50,545 nt of DNA. Source: Candidatus Sumerlaeota bacterium. GTDB lineage: Bacteria > Sumerlaeota > Sumerlaeia > SLMS01. Of the stretch, positions 34,040 through 43,379 are shown piece after piece. The notes below the pieces were generated by a model. That model saw only the letters and a list, made by a program, of their open reading frames with translations, was not told the DNA's origin and searched no databases. The position numbers and the translations under genes are program-made. Where the stretch lies: NCBI GenBank assembly GCA_007133495.1, contig SLMS01000111.1:1-50545 (forward strand), given 5' to 3'. The stretch's first letter is position 1. The number at the start of each line of letters is the position of its first letter.

Positions 34040-36166
34040 TTACTTCGCCGGTGGCTCCTCCAGCGGTTCTCTTGGCTCCCTGGGCTCTCTGGGCTCCCTT
34101 TGCCGGCGGCGCGGTTCGGTGCGCTCGAGGAGCATTTCGCTCACGTCAGCCCGCAGGCGCGCCCGCGCGTCGCGCCGGAAGTCCTCCACGTAGCCCTGGC
34201 GCTTGGCGTTGAGCAGGTCGCGCTCGAGTTCGCGCAGGTCCGCCATAAACTCGGTGACCTCCGGCTCCTCGACGTTACGGATGTGCGCCACGAGGACTTC
34301 GGAGACGAAGTCGCCGACGCCGCCGCGCGAGATGACCACGTCGCCCTGGCGCACCCGAAGCAGGTCCTGATCGAGCGAGGTGAAGGCGGTGAGTATTTCC
34401 GGAATCTCCTCGCGGGGGCTGTCCTCGATGTGGTCCACGTCGAGTTCCAGCTCCTCGGCCATGGCGGCGAAGTCTTCCCCGTCCTCCACGCGCTCGCGGA
34501 TGGACTCTGCCCTGGCGAGGACCGCGTCGCGGGCCTGCTCGCGCCGCACCGTGTCTTCGACTGTGGTGCGCACCTCGTCGAGGTCGCGAACGCGCTCGGG
34601 ATTGATCTGCGCGAGCCGGATGACCACCGGCCGGCCGTCATTTGTCTCCAGCAGCCCCGTCTGGTCACCCTCCCGCAGGAGCAGGCGCAACGCCTCGCGT
34701 TCGTTGGAGAGGTTGCCGATCCCGGGGATGAATGTCTGGTCCGGGGTGACCGGCTCGGCCGTGCGTACCTCTGTGTCCATTTCGCCAGCGATGCCCTGAA
34801 GCGTGGCTTGCACGGCTGCCGCTTCGACCATGCGGCCGCGCCCCTCCAGGAGCTTCTCTTCGCGCTCCTGCTGGGCTGCCTCACGCCGCTCCGCCATGAT
34901 GCGGTTGCGGAGGACCGAGCGCACCTCGTCGAAGGGCCGCTTCCCTTCCTCGGTGCGCGAGACGACCTTGGCCACGGAGAAGCCCTGTGGCGTTTCGATC
35001 ACAGGCGAGACAACGCCCTCGTCTGCCTCGTTGATGAACCGTACCCATTCCTCGCCCCAGGCGTCTATCTCGTCGCCCTGAAGGCGGTAAGGCAGCAATC
35101 CCCCGCGCAGACGGGGTTCGGGGTCCACGTCCTCCTGGATGTCGATGCCGTCGAAGTCGAGGTTACGCATGTCGTCGGAGACTTCGTTGGCGACCTCGGC
35201 GAAATCCTCGCCCTCCTCGACTATACGTTCGCGCGCCTGCGCGGCCTGCTCGCGGGCTTCCTCACGTTCCTCTTCCTCCGCGGCCGGGCCTATGGAGATC
35301 AGCAGATGGCGCACCTCGATGCCGCCTTCGGCGTATAGCTCCTGGTCGTCCGCGGGGGCCTCTTCCCACGCTTCGCGGAGTTCCTCCTCGGTGGGCTGCT
35401 CGGGCGTGGCGGGTGGCACTTCCACCGTCACGTAGTCATAGACATACTTCTCGCGCTCGATGACTTCCGAACTGCGCTCCTCGACCATCTCCTCATACCG
35501 GGCGAGGAGGACCTCCTCGTCCAGCTCTGCCTCCTCGTCCACGCGGACGGGAAGCCGGACGTAGTCGAAGGTCAGCCGCTCGTGCGAAAGCAGGTACTCC
35601 TGCCAAAGTTCCAACAGGGAGGTGCGGGCCACTCGGCTGACCGATTGCGCGGCCATGTCGGTGCGGAGCTGACCGCGGAGCATCGAGGCGTACTCGTGCT
35701 CGGTCATGCGGTTGGCCTGAAGGATGTTCTGGAGCTGCTGGCGCGTGATGCCCGCATCGCGAAGGAATTGGCGGACCTGCTCATCGGTCACGCGGATGCC
35801 CTGCCGTTCCAAGCGGTTCTGGAGCGCCACCTGCGCCACGGCGAAGTCAACCGTGTCGGGGTGACGGATCGCGCCGAATATCTGGCTCTGTATCTGGCGG
35901 AGTTGGAAGGAAGGGATGCCCGTGTAGGACGCATAAACGTTGGTGTAGTAGGATGCGGCCTCGTGCCGGGCGTTTTCCAGTTCCCGCGGGCCAAACTCGA
36001 CGCGGCCGCGGTCGGTGTGCACGGTCAGCAGCGCTCCACGCTGTACTTGGGGGGTTCCCCCCATGTCGCCAAAGCCGTAGAAGAGCACAAAGGCCGGGAT
36101 CGTCAGCCCAAGGACAACCCAAAGGCCCCATTTCATCCAGTAGGGGTTTCTCAACTTCTGAATCAT
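34040..36166 (-). CDS. Membrane-anchored peptidyl-prolyl isomerase/chaperone (PpiD/SurA-like)
   Basis: This encodes 708 residues. One N-terminal helix (WGLWVVLGLTIPAFVLFY) anchors it in the inner membrane with the rest in the periplasm, as in PpiD. Residues of about 95-215 are a SurA_N-like helical region (VALQNRLERQGIRVTDEQVRQFL). A parvulin-like region follows (EVRHLLISIGP, EGEDFAEVANEVSDD, GGLLPYRLQGDEI, VVSPVIETPQGFSVAKVV) and a second, weaker one near 590-660. These proteins assist folding of exported and outer-membrane proteins. The C-terminus is a short charged repeat (REP REP REP). It is divergent from the Rrf2 regulator. Confidence 0.82.
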   Translation of the reverse strand: MIQKLRNPYWMKWGLWVVLGLTIPAFVLFYGFGDMGGTPQVQRGALLTVHTDRGRVEFGPRELENARHEAASYYTNVYASYTGIPSFQLRQIQSQIFGAIRHPDTVDFAVAQVALQNRLERQGIRVTDEQVRQFLRDAGITRQQLQNILQANRMTEHEYASMLRGQLRTDMAAQSVSRVARTSLLELWQEYLLSHERLTFDYVRLPVRVDEEAELDEEVLLARYEEMVEERSSEVIEREKYVYDYVTVEVPPATPEQPTEEELREAWEEAPADDQELYAEGGIEVRHLLISIGPAAEEEEREEAREQAAQARERIVEEGEDFAEVANEVSDDMRNLDFDGIDIQEDVDPEPRLRGGLLPYRLQGDEIDAWGEEWVRFINEADEGVVSPVIETPQGFSVAKVVSRTEEGKRPFDEVRSVLRNRIMAERREAAQQEREEKLLEGRGRMVEAAAVQATLQGIAGEMDTEVRTAEPVTPDQTFIPGIGNLSNEREALRLLLREGDQTGLLETNDGRPVVIRLAQINPERVRDLDEVRTTVEDTVRREQARDAVLARAESIRERVEDGEDFAAMAEELELDVDHIEDSPREEIPEILTAFTSLDQDLLRVRQGDVVISRGGVGDFVSEVLVAHIRNVEEPEVTEFMADLRELERDLLNAKRQGYVEDFRRDARARLRADVSEMLLERTEPRRRQREPREPREPREPLEEPPAK

Positions 36167-36337
36167 AACGTCTTTGGTTCCTCGAAGGTGGAAAAGACCC
36201 TCCTCCCACCCGCCGGGCGGAAGCCGGGTCCCGTATTTCGCGGCAGGTAAACAGCCGCAGGGCCTGCGCCGCCGTCAACGGAGAAGCACCAGCGCGGAGG
36301 CGCGGCGGGCTCCCGGGTCCCGTTTCCTGCCTCCGGA

Positions 36338-36392
36338 GGCGCCAATAGACCACATCTTTCTGCCCAATTTTGTTGGCGCCAAGGGCATCTTT
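36338..36392. promoter_or_regulatory. Direct repeat GGCGCCAA...CATCTTT, candidate operator
   Basis: In the divergent region between the chaperone and the Rrf2 gene, GGCGCCAA is followed by CATCTTT twice: 36338-36345 with 36353-36359, and 36375-36382 with 36386-36392. The second copy lies in the perfect palindrome TTGGCGCCAA (36373-36382). Its location 80-130 bases before the Rrf2 start suits autoregulation, but it does not match the E. coli IscR consensus. Confidence 0.4.
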
Positions 36393-36470
36393 ATTGTTGA
36401 CCCGCCAATCTCCTGCCGTGCCCCTTGTCGCAACCAGCAGGAACCCAACCTCGAAAGCCGGTCCGTCAAC

Positions 36471-36953
36471 ATGCTCTCACTCTCCCAGACCACAGGCTAC
36501 GCCGTTCTTGCGCTTGCCTGTATGGAAGGGCCCAGTGGCTCGCCCATACTGGTGCGTGATGTTGCCAAAGCTGCAAGCATCCCCAAGCCCTACCTGTCCA
36601 AGCTGATCCATGCCTTGGCCCAGCGCGGACTGGTGACGACCAAACGGGGCTACAAGGGCGGGGTGGTGCTCGCACGTGACCCTGAACAGATTTCGCTGCT
36701 CGAGATCGCCGAGGCGGTGGAGGGCAGCGAGTGGCTCGACCGCTGCGTCCTCGGCCTTGAGGAGTGCAGCGACGAGCGCGCCTGCCCCATGCACGAGCAT
36801 TGGAAGCCGACGCGGGCGAGCATCCGCGCCGAGCTGGAGAACATCAACCTGGCCACGGTGGCGGAGTTCGAAATGCGGCGGCAGACGATCCGCCCGCCAT
36901 CGGAGGTCAGCGGCAACAACAAGCCGGGACAGAAGCCCGGCGAAACGGCCTGA
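36471..36953 (+). CDS. Rrf2-family transcriptional regulator, probable Fe-S sensor
   Basis: This encodes 160 residues from ATG 36471 (MLSLSQTTGYAVLALACM); the track extension upstream is not family-like. The winged helix is clear: VRDVAKAASIPKPYLSKLIHALAQRGLV and the wing TKRGYKGGVVLARDPEQISLLEIAEAVEG. Three cysteines follow in CVLGLEECSDERACPMH, the usual cluster-binding pattern in IscR/NsrR/RsrR-type members, so redox or NO sensing is likely. It lies 136 bases before cydA on the same strand and probably controls the quinol oxidase. A locus with decayed fdx-iscX lies 4 kb away, but a link is speculative. Confidence 0.82.
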   Translation: MLSLSQTTGYAVLALACMEGPSGSPILVRDVAKAASIPKPYLSKLIHALAQRGLVTTKRGYKGGVVLARDPEQISLLEIAEAVEGSEWLDRCVLGLEECSDERACPMHEHWKPTRASIRAELENINLATVAEFEMRRQTIRPPSEVSGNNKPGQKPGETA

Positions 36954-36980
36954 ACCCGGCCGAGGTCAACAGTTCCCAGG

Positions 36981-37061
36981 CACACGGCTCCCCACCGGCG
37001 TGTGCAGCGGGGCGTTGCGGCAGTGCGACGCCCCTGTTGCACGGAGGAGACTGGCGTCTCC
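36981..37061 (+). promoter_or_regulatory. Three consecutive hairpins in the rrf2-cydA spacer
   Basis: Three inverted repeats follow one another: CACACG/CGTGTG at 36981-37004, GGGGCGTTGC/GCGACGCCCC (one G-T pair) at 37009-37034, and GGAGAC/GTCTCC at 37046-37061. The last lies just before the cydA ribosome-binding site (GGAGG near 37077). None has a T run. The cluster may be a leader that sets cydA expression or an mRNA processing site. Confidence 0.5.
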
Positions 37062-37089
37062 CCATCCATGATGCTCCGGAGGTAGCCCG

Positions 37090-38595
37090 GTGTTCGAGTG
37101 GCTGACAGATGTCGTAATGCTCTCGCGCATTCAGTTCGCGCTGACCATTATGTTCCACTATCTGTTTCCGCCGCTGACCATCGGGCTGGGTGCGCTTCTG
37201 GTCATCATGGAGGGGATGTACCTCAAGACGGGGAACCCCGTGTACGAGCAGATGACGAAGTTCTGGGTGAAGATTTTCGCCCTGACCTTCGGCCTCGGGG
37301 TGGCCTCGGGCATTGTGATGGAGTTCCAGTTCGGGACGAACTGGGCGACGTACTCGCGGTTTGTGGGGGACGTGTTCGGGTCGGCCCTTGCAGCGGAGGG
37401 CATTTTCGCCTTTTTCCTGGAGTCCGGTTTTCTGGCGATTCTCGTCTTTGGCTGGAACAAGGTCGGCCCGAAGATGCACTTCTTCTCCACCATCATGGTG
37501 TTCCTCGGGTCAATTTTCTCGGCGGTCTGGATCGTTGTGGCAAACAGTTGGATGCAGACGCCAGCGGGCTTCCATATAATGGGGTACGATGAGGCGGGGA
37601 ACTCTTTCCCGCTGGAGATGCCCTTCGTCTATGATCCGGGAGCACTGGACGGCGTGATGCCACGGGCGGAAATCACCTCGTTCTGGGAGATGGTGCTGAA
37701 TCCATCGAGCGTGGTGAGGATCCTGCATACGGTGGTCGGTTGCTTTGTCCTGGCGTCGTTCGTGGTGATGAGCGTGTGCGGTTACTATATCGTGAAGGGG
37801 CGGCACCTGGAGATGTCAAAGCGCTGCTTTGCCATCGCGCTGGCGTTCGGTGCGTTCTGGTCGGTGGTGCAGCCGTTTCTCGGGCATCTTTCGGCAGAAA
37901 TCGTGGCGGAGCACCAGCCGGCAAAGCTGGCGGCCTTCGAAGGACTCTATCAAACGGAGGAGTATTCGCCGCTCTACTTGTTCGGGATTCCGAATACGGC
38001 CGAGGAGAGGGTGGATTTTGGGGTCAAGATACCGGGCATGCTGAGCTTCCTGGTTCATGGCAGCTTCCAGGAGCCCGTGGCGGGGCTGGACCAGTTTCCC
38101 CAAGAGGACTGGCCGCCTGTTTTCATCAGCTTTACCTCCTACCATATCATGGTGGGGCTGGGGATGTATTTCATAGGGATAACGTTGCTCGCGCTGTATT
38201 TGCTGTGGCGGGGGACGCTTTTCGAGACGAAATGGCTGTTGTGGGTGTTCGTGTTTTCGGTGTTGCTCCCCTACCTCGCCAACCACACGGGCTGGATCGC
38301 GGCGGAGGTGGGGCGCCAGCCGTGGCTCGTTTACGGGATTCTGCGTACGGAGCATGGTTTTTCGAAAGCGGTGGGACCGGAAGCGGTGCTGGGCTCCCTG
38401 GTCCTGTTCATGCTGATCTACGCCCTGCTCTTCTTCATGTATGTTTATCTTCTGGACCGCAAAATCCGGAGCGGTCCGGAGGATTTCGTACATACACCCG
38501 TGAGCAAGACGCCCAAGGGGCCGGAGGACGTGGTGGAAGCCGCAACGCGGCGCGGACCCGGCCGCGGGCATCTTGCCGGAGACAAGGAGGAGTGA
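37090..38595 (+). CDS. cydA: Cytochrome bd ubiquinol oxidase subunit I
   Basis: This encodes 501 residues from GTG 37090 with GGAGG eight bases upstream. With CydB it oxidises quinol and reduces oxygen to water without pumping protons. Haem ligands are recognisable: His in IMFHYLF (about 23), His in RILHTVVG, and Met in YHIMVGLG. The GRQPW motif near the C-terminus is present. The Q-loop is of the short type ([12 protein letters not shown]). About nine membrane helices alternate through the chain. It is followed by cydB with only four bases between. Confidence 0.95.
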   Translation: MFEWLTDVVMLSRIQFALTIMFHYLFPPLTIGLGALLVIMEGMYLKTGNPVYEQMTKFWVKIFALTFGLGVASGIVMEFQFGTNWATYSRFVGDVFGSALAAEGIFAFFLESGFLAILVFGWNKVGPKMHFFSTIMVFLGSIFSAVWIVVANSWMQTPAGFHIMGYDEAGNSFPLEMPFVYDPGALDGVMPRAEITSFWEMVLNPSSVVRILHTVVGCFVLASFVVMSVCGYYIVKGRHLEMSKRCFAIALAFGAFWSVVQPFLGHLSAEIVAEHQPAKLAAFEGLYQTEEYSPLYLFGIPNTAEERVDFGVKIPGMLSFLVHGSFQEPVAGLDQFPQEDWPPVFISFTSYHIMVGLGMYFIGITLLALYLLWRGTLFETKWLLWVFVFSVLLPYLANHTGWIAAEVGRQPWLVYGILRTEHGFSKAVGPEAVLGSLVLFMLIYALLFFMYVYLLDRKIRSGPEDFVHTPVSKTPKGPEDVVEAATRRGPGRGHLAGDKEE

Positions 38596-38599
38596 TGGC

Positions 38600-39616
38600 A
38601 TGGACCTGAACACCATCTGGTTCCTCCTGCTCGGTTTTCTGATCATGGGTTACGCGGTCCTGGACGGGTTTGATCTCGGCGTGGGGGCGTTGCACCTGTT
38701 GACGAAGGGGGACGAGGAGCGCCGGCTCTCGATGAACTCGATCGGACCAGTCTGGGACGGCAACGAGGTGTGGCTGGTGACGGCGGGGGGAGCGCTTTTC
38801 GCCGCTTTCCCGCACGCCTACGCCACCGCATTCAGTGGGTTTTATCTCGCGTTCATGCTGCTTTTGTTCGCGCTGATCTTCCGGGCCGTGGCGCTTGAGG
38901 TGCGCAGCAAGGAAGAAATGCCGTGGTGGCGGAGCATCTGGGACGTCTCGTTTTCCATCTCCAGCATTCTCGCGACAATTTTGTTCGGCGTGGCGGTGGG
39001 GAACCTTGTGGTCGGGTTGCCCATCGGGGCGGACATGGAGTTCCAGGGCACGTTCTTTGACCTGCTTTCACCTTACGCGGTGCTCGTCGGCATCTTCACC
39101 CTGGCGCTGTTCATGATGCACGGTTCCATTTACCTGTACCTGAAGACAGAGGGGGACCTGCAGGCGAAGGTGAAGGAGTGGATTCCGCGGACGCTTTCAT
39201 TCTTCGTCATCATGTACATCCTGACGACGATCTTCACGCTCACGGTGTATCCGGAGATGACGGACAACTTCGAGCGGTTCTGGTGGGTGTGGGGTGTGGT
39301 GGTCCTGAAGGTGCTTGCCATCGCGAATATCCCGCGGGCCCTTTATCTTGGGCTGCCCTTCCGGGCGTTCGTATCGAGTTGCTGCGTGATTGCGGCGCTG
39401 CTGCTTGTCTTCGGGATCGGCGTTTACCCGAACATGATCGTCTCGTCGCTCGACCCCGCGTACAACCTGACGCTCTACAATGCGTCGTCCTCGCAGAAGA
39501 CCCTGACAATCATGTTCATCATCGCGCTGATAGGCATGCCGTTCGTCCTGGCGTACACGGCTTCGATCTACTGGATCTTCCGGGGTAAGGTGAAACTGGA
39601 CAAGTTCAGCTACTGA
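38600..39616 (+). CDS. cydB: Cytochrome bd ubiquinol oxidase subunit II
   Basis: This encodes 338 residues from ATG 38600, with AAGGAGGAG overlapping the end of cydA. The family signature at the N-terminus is MGYAVLDGFDLGVGALHL and SIGPVWDGNEVWLVTAGG, then AFPHAYATAFSGFYLAFML. Eight membrane helices are expected. It forms the heterodimeric oxidase with CydA. No cydX or cydDC is seen; the next gene on this strand starts 251 bases later. Confidence 0.95.
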   Translation: MDLNTIWFLLLGFLIMGYAVLDGFDLGVGALHLLTKGDEERRLSMNSIGPVWDGNEVWLVTAGGALFAAFPHAYATAFSGFYLAFMLLLFALIFRAVALEVRSKEEMPWWRSIWDVSFSISSILATILFGVAVGNLVVGLPIGADMEFQGTFFDLLSPYAVLVGIFTLALFMMHGSIYLYLKTEGDLQAKVKEWIPRTLSFFVIMYILTTIFTLTVYPEMTDNFERFWWVWGVVVLKVLAIANIPRALYLGLPFRAFVSSCCVIAALLLVFGIGVYPNMIVSSLDPAYNLTLYNASSSQKTLTIMFIIALIGMPFVLAYTASIYWIFRGKVKLDKFSY

Positions 39617-39675
39617 GGTGTGGCCGGCGTGGCGCTACGTTCCAAGCAAAAAGCCGGCGGTGTTTTATCGAAAAG

Positions 39676-39706
39676 TTGACTTGTGGGCCACCTGTGTCCG
39701 GATACG
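39676..39706 (+). promoter_or_regulatory. Weak candidate promoter upstream of the symporter operon
   Basis: TTGACT at 39676 is followed after 19 bases by GATACG at 39701. The -35 is good, but the spacing is long and the -10 poor, so it is offered only as the best candidate in the cydB-symporter gap (39617-39867), which otherwise holds nothing that I recognise. Confidence 0.25.
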
Positions 39707-39867
39707 GCCTTGCCCCGGTCCCGGCGCATGGCCAGAAGAATGCGTTCGGAGCGGGCGGTATTGGCGCCCTCCCGGTGCGCTTCGCGGGGCTGCGTCGGCG
39801 CGCCACCCGGCTTTCCCCACGGCTCATGAAAGACAGGCAGGCCCAACATCCCTGATGGAGGATTTCG

Positions 39868-41307
39868 ATGTCTGAACAAGCTGGTTCCGCGGGCACAGGC
39901 GGAGCGATGCCACTGTGGCGGGCGATCAGTCTGATCGTGGCCGCGATTGCCTTTCACATCCCGTGGATTTTCACGTTCCCGGACCTGTCTGCCGAAGGGC
40001 ACCGGGTGTTCTCTGTGTTCCTTCTCGCGGTCGTGCTGTGGATAACCGAGGCGATTCCGCTTCACGCGACAGCGGTGCTGATCATCTTCCTCCTGATCCT
40101 GTTTATCAGTGACAGAGCAATAATCCCGCTGCCGGAAGAGTTCGCTCCGGACGCGGTGTCCTTCGGGCAGTATTTTGCAACGTTGGCTGACCCGATCCTG
40201 ATGCTGTTCCTGGGCGGGTTCGTCCTGGCGAATTGCGCCTCGAAATACAGTTTGGACAAGAACCTTGCTCGTGTGGTGCTGACGCCGTTCGGTAGTTCTC
40301 CGCTGTGGATCATTTTCGGGCTGATGCTGGTGACGGCGGTTTTCTCGATGTTCATGAGCAACACAGCCACGGCAGCCACGATGATGGCAGTGGTGCTTCC
40401 GATTATCCGTGCGCTGCCGCCCGGAGACCGGCTCGGAGCGGGGATTGCGCTCTCGATTCCGTTTGCGGCGAACCTCGGGGGTATCGGCACACCGATCGGG
40501 ACGCCACCGAACGCCATCGCCGTGAGTGCGCTCACGGAGCAGGGCTTCCCCATCGGCTTCTTCGAGTGGATGGTGATGATGATCCCCTTCGTGATTATCA
40601 TCATGGTGCTGGCCTGGCTTTTCATCGCGTGGTTCTTCAAGTCTGAGACGAAGTCCATCACGCTCAATATAGAATCCAGCTTCATCAAGACGCCCGCTGC
40701 GATAGTTTTCTATATCACTTTTGCCACGACTGTGCTTCTCTGGATGACCGAAGCACTCCACGGAATGAGTTCGAGCATGGTCGGGTTCCTGCCCGTGGTG
40801 GTCCTGGTTGCGACCGGTGTTTTCACGACAAAGGACCTTCAGACGATCCAGTGGCACGTGCTCTGGCTGATGGCCGGTGGTATTGCCCTCGGGGCAGGAG
40901 TACGACACTCGGGGCTGGACACCTGGCTGATCGGCCTCGTGGACTGGGAAAACATCAGCACGCTGCTGCTGGTGGGTCTGCTTGCGCTTATTGCAATCCT
41001 GATGAGCACGTTCATTTCGAACACGGCGACGGCCAACCTGATTGTGCCCCTTGGGCTGACACTCGCCGCCTCCAGCGGCGTCGCGATCACACCGGTGGAA
41101 GCGGGCGTGTTCATCGCGGTTGGCTGTTCGCTGGCGATGGCGCTGCCGGTCAGTACGCCGCCGAACGCGATTGCGTATAGTTCGGGGGTGATATCGACCC
41201 GCAACATGATGATCACGGGCAGCCTGATCGGCGTCGCCGGGTGGGTTATCTTCATCCAACTGGCACCGCATGTGTGGGAACTGCTGGGCCTTATGCCTGA
41301 ACCATGA
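39868..41307 (+). CDS. DASS/SLC13-family sodium-coupled anion symporter
   Basis: This encodes 479 residues with about 11-12 membrane segments. The paired substrate-binding motifs of the DASS family are both present: SNTATAAT near residue 168 and SNTATAN near 390, each followed by a proline-rich turn (IGTPPNAI and STPPNAIAYSSG). The family moves di- and tricarboxylates or sulfate with Na+. Dicarboxylate is the likelier cargo, but the substrate is not proven by sequence. GGAGG precedes ATG 39868. Its stop overlaps the histidine kinase start, so the symporter may be part of the sensing unit. Confidence 0.9.
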   Translation: MSEQAGSAGTGGAMPLWRAISLIVAAIAFHIPWIFTFPDLSAEGHRVFSVFLLAVVLWITEAIPLHATAVLIIFLLILFISDRAIIPLPEEFAPDAVSFGQYFATLADPILMLFLGGFVLANCASKYSLDKNLARVVLTPFGSSPLWIIFGLMLVTAVFSMFMSNTATAATMMAVVLPIIRALPPGDRLGAGIALSIPFAANLGGIGTPIGTPPNAIAVSALTEQGFPIGFFEWMVMMIPFVIIIMVLAWLFIAWFFKSETKSITLNIESSFIKTPAAIVFYITFATTVLLWMTEALHGMSSSMVGFLPVVVLVATGVFTTKDLQTIQWHVLWLMAGGIALGAGVRHSGLDTWLIGLVDWENISTLLLVGLLALIAILMSTFISNTATANLIVPLGLTLAASSGVAITPVEAGVFIAVGCSLAMALPVSTPPNAIAYSSGVISTRNMMITGSLIGVAGWVIFIQLAPHVWELLGLMPEP

Positions 41308-43379
41308 GCGAAGCGCCGACCTTCGGAAAGCAATGCGTTCTGTTGCTCTGCACGGCCGAGCCGGAGCAGGTCCGGCAAGCCATGAGCGAGCGTCTCAGCG
41401 AGGCGGGCGGACCATTGCTTTCCGTGGAGACGGTGACCGGGGCGGAGGAACTCCGCGAGACCCTTCAGGTTCTCGAAGAGCGCTCGGTACCGATCCCGCT
41501 CATCGTCATGGACGACGCGTTGGAAGGTGGGCGCGGTGACGACATTCTTCTCGAAATTCACGAGAATCCCCGCTACCGCGCCACCCGAAAGTTGCTTCTA
41601 TCGAGGCATTCCTCGCTCGAGGATCTCACGCGGCTGCTCAACCGGGGTGCGTTGAACACCCGGCTCAAGAAGCCGGCAGAGAACGAGGAACTGGCGGAGG
41701 CAGTCCGAAAACTGGTCACGGACTACTTTCTTGAACAGGCACCGGGAGAGGTCGAGCATCTTTCCGAGTATTTCGATCCGCGGCAGCTTTCCCATGCGCT
41801 GGTGGCTTCCGAGAGGCTCCGGCGGGACCTGGCGGCGCAACTGCGCACCCTCAAGCGGAGCTTCCTCTCCGTCACGGACCTGAGCGACGAGTGCCTCGAA
41901 GAAGAGATGATCCGCGAGATAGACAGGGTGCTGGACCGGCCGCCCCGGGAGACCACTCCCGCAGGGACCGTGATGTTCCGCGAAGGCGAGCCGGTGGACA
42001 AAATATGGATTATTATAGAGGGCAAGGTCCGGCTGAGCCGCATGGCGCAGGACAAGGAAGTGGTCATGCACATGGAGAGCGCGGGGAAGATCGTCGGCCT
42101 CCTTGCACTGGCGCAGAGGCAGACGGCCTTCTATACGTGCCGCACGGCAACGGAGCTCACCGCGCTGCCGATCACGCTCGAGCAGCTCGATCTTGCGTTG
42201 CAGGCTAGTGCTGACCTTTCCGTCTATTTCGATACGGTGCTGATCCGGACGCTCGCAACGCGGGTGCGGCGGTCTGCGGAACTGCAGGTCGAGGTGGAGA
42301 ACCTCAACACCGCGCTTTCGAAGGAGCGGGACCAGCTCGCCGAGACGCTGGACCTTCTGCAACGAACGCAGTCGCGCCTGCTCGAAACGGAGAAGATGGC
42401 GACGCTCGGCCTGCTTTCGGCGGGTATTGCGCACGAACTCAACAATCCGATTTCCGCGATTCTCCGCTCAGCCGAATATTTCGCTGAGGACCTGGAGGCA
42501 ATCCACCGACTGGTTGAAGGTGGCGAGCAACTCACCGAGCGGCTCCGCGCGGCGCGCCAGCTCAAGGCGCTCCCCACGCGCGAGGAACGCCGGTTCCGCG
42601 AGCGCCTGGGCAAAGAACTGAATGACATGGCGCTCGCCCGCCGGCTTGTCGGCATCGGTGTCTATAAGCGGGAGGAATACGAGGCCCTGTTCAGGGGGCT
42701 GCCGGCCGGGGCACGGGAGGAGCGGCTCAAGTTACTCGAGCGGGTGCATAAACTCGGCACCGGCCTGCGGAACATTCACTCGGCTGCCGAACGGGTGACG
42801 AATATCGTCAAGAGCCTCCGCTCCTACGCGCGGCCGGACGAATTTTCCCCAGCGTTCGAGGAGATACACGAGGGACTGGAGGACACGCTGCTGCTGTTCG
42901 GGCCCGGACTCAAGAACGTTCGTGTGGAACGGCGCTACGGTAAGCTGCCGAAAGTGGAGTGCCTTGCAGCGCAGTTGAATCAGGTCTGGACGAACCTTAT
43001 CTCCAATTCACTGGAGGCGATGGGAGGCAAGGGAACGCTCACGATCGAGACGGAGGCCGCGTCGGATGGGCAGCACGTCCATGTCCGCATCATCGACAGC
43101 GGGCCGGGCATTCCCAAGGAAGTACAAGAACGGATATTCGGGCTGCATTTCACGACGAAACAAGGGCGGGTGCAGTTCGGCCTTGGAATGGGGCTTTCGA
43201 TCTGTCAGCGGATTGTAAATCGTCACGGCGGGAGTATAGAGCTTGACTCCCGGCCGGGAAGGACTTGTTTCACCGTAACGCTCCCTGTCCGTTACCCCGG
43301 GGAGAGCAGGAAAAAGTTGCAGAGACCGGGCACCCCCGCGCAGGACCAACAGGAATCCAAACACGGAGAGGCTTCATGA
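41304..43379 (+). CDS. Histidine kinase with receiver-like and cyclic-nucleotide-binding domains
   Basis: This encodes 691 residues. Residues of about 10-140 resemble a receiver domain, but the acidic pair is missing (CTAEPE), so it is probably degenerate; VMDD and LKKP remain. A cNMP-binding/CRP-like domain covers about 215-320 (GTVMFREGEPVDKIWIIIEG). A coiled coil leads to HisKA with the phospho-acceptor His377 in AGIAHELNNPISAI. The ATPase has N box NQVWTNLISNSLEAM, DSGPGIP and GLGMGLSIC. No membrane helix is seen, so it is cytosolic. It overlaps the symporter and the receiver gene by ATGA on both sides. Confidence 0.88.
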   Translation: MSEAPTFGKQCVLLLCTAEPEQVRQAMSERLSEAGGPLLSVETVTGAEELRETLQVLEERSVPIPLIVMDDALEGGRGDDILLEIHENPRYRATRKLLLSRHSSLEDLTRLLNRGALNTRLKKPAENEELAEAVRKLVTDYFLEQAPGEVEHLSEYFDPRQLSHALVASERLRRDLAAQLRTLKRSFLSVTDLSDECLEEEMIREIDRVLDRPPRETTPAGTVMFREGEPVDKIWIIIEGKVRLSRMAQDKEVVMHMESAGKIVGLLALAQRQTAFYTCRTATELTALPITLEQLDLALQASADLSVYFDTVLIRTLATRVRRSAELQVEVENLNTALSKERDQLAETLDLLQRTQSRLLETEKMATLGLLSAGIAHELNNPISAILRSAEYFAEDLEAIHRLVEGGEQLTERLRAARQLKALPTREERRFRERLGKELNDMALARRLVGIGVYKREEYEALFRGLPAGAREERLKLLERVHKLGTGLRNIHSAAERVTNIVKSLRSYARPDEFSPAFEEIHEGLEDTLLLFGPGLKNVRVERRYGKLPKVECLAAQLNQVWTNLISNSLEAMGGKGTLTIETEAASDGQHVHVRIIDSGPGIPKEVQERIFGLHFTTKQGRVQFGLGMGLSICQRIVNRHGGSIELDSRPGRTCFTVTLPVRYPGESRKKLQRPGTPAQDQQESKHGEAS

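Noticed and set aside
36395-36430. TTGACC near 36398 as an rrf2 promoter
   Set aside because: No acceptable -10 lies 16-18 bases downstream.
39610-41271. 553-residue minus-strand ORF opposite the symporter
   Set aside because: Low-complexity Arg/His/Asp-rich translation typical of antisense to membrane-protein genes; the plus frame is a clear DASS symporter.
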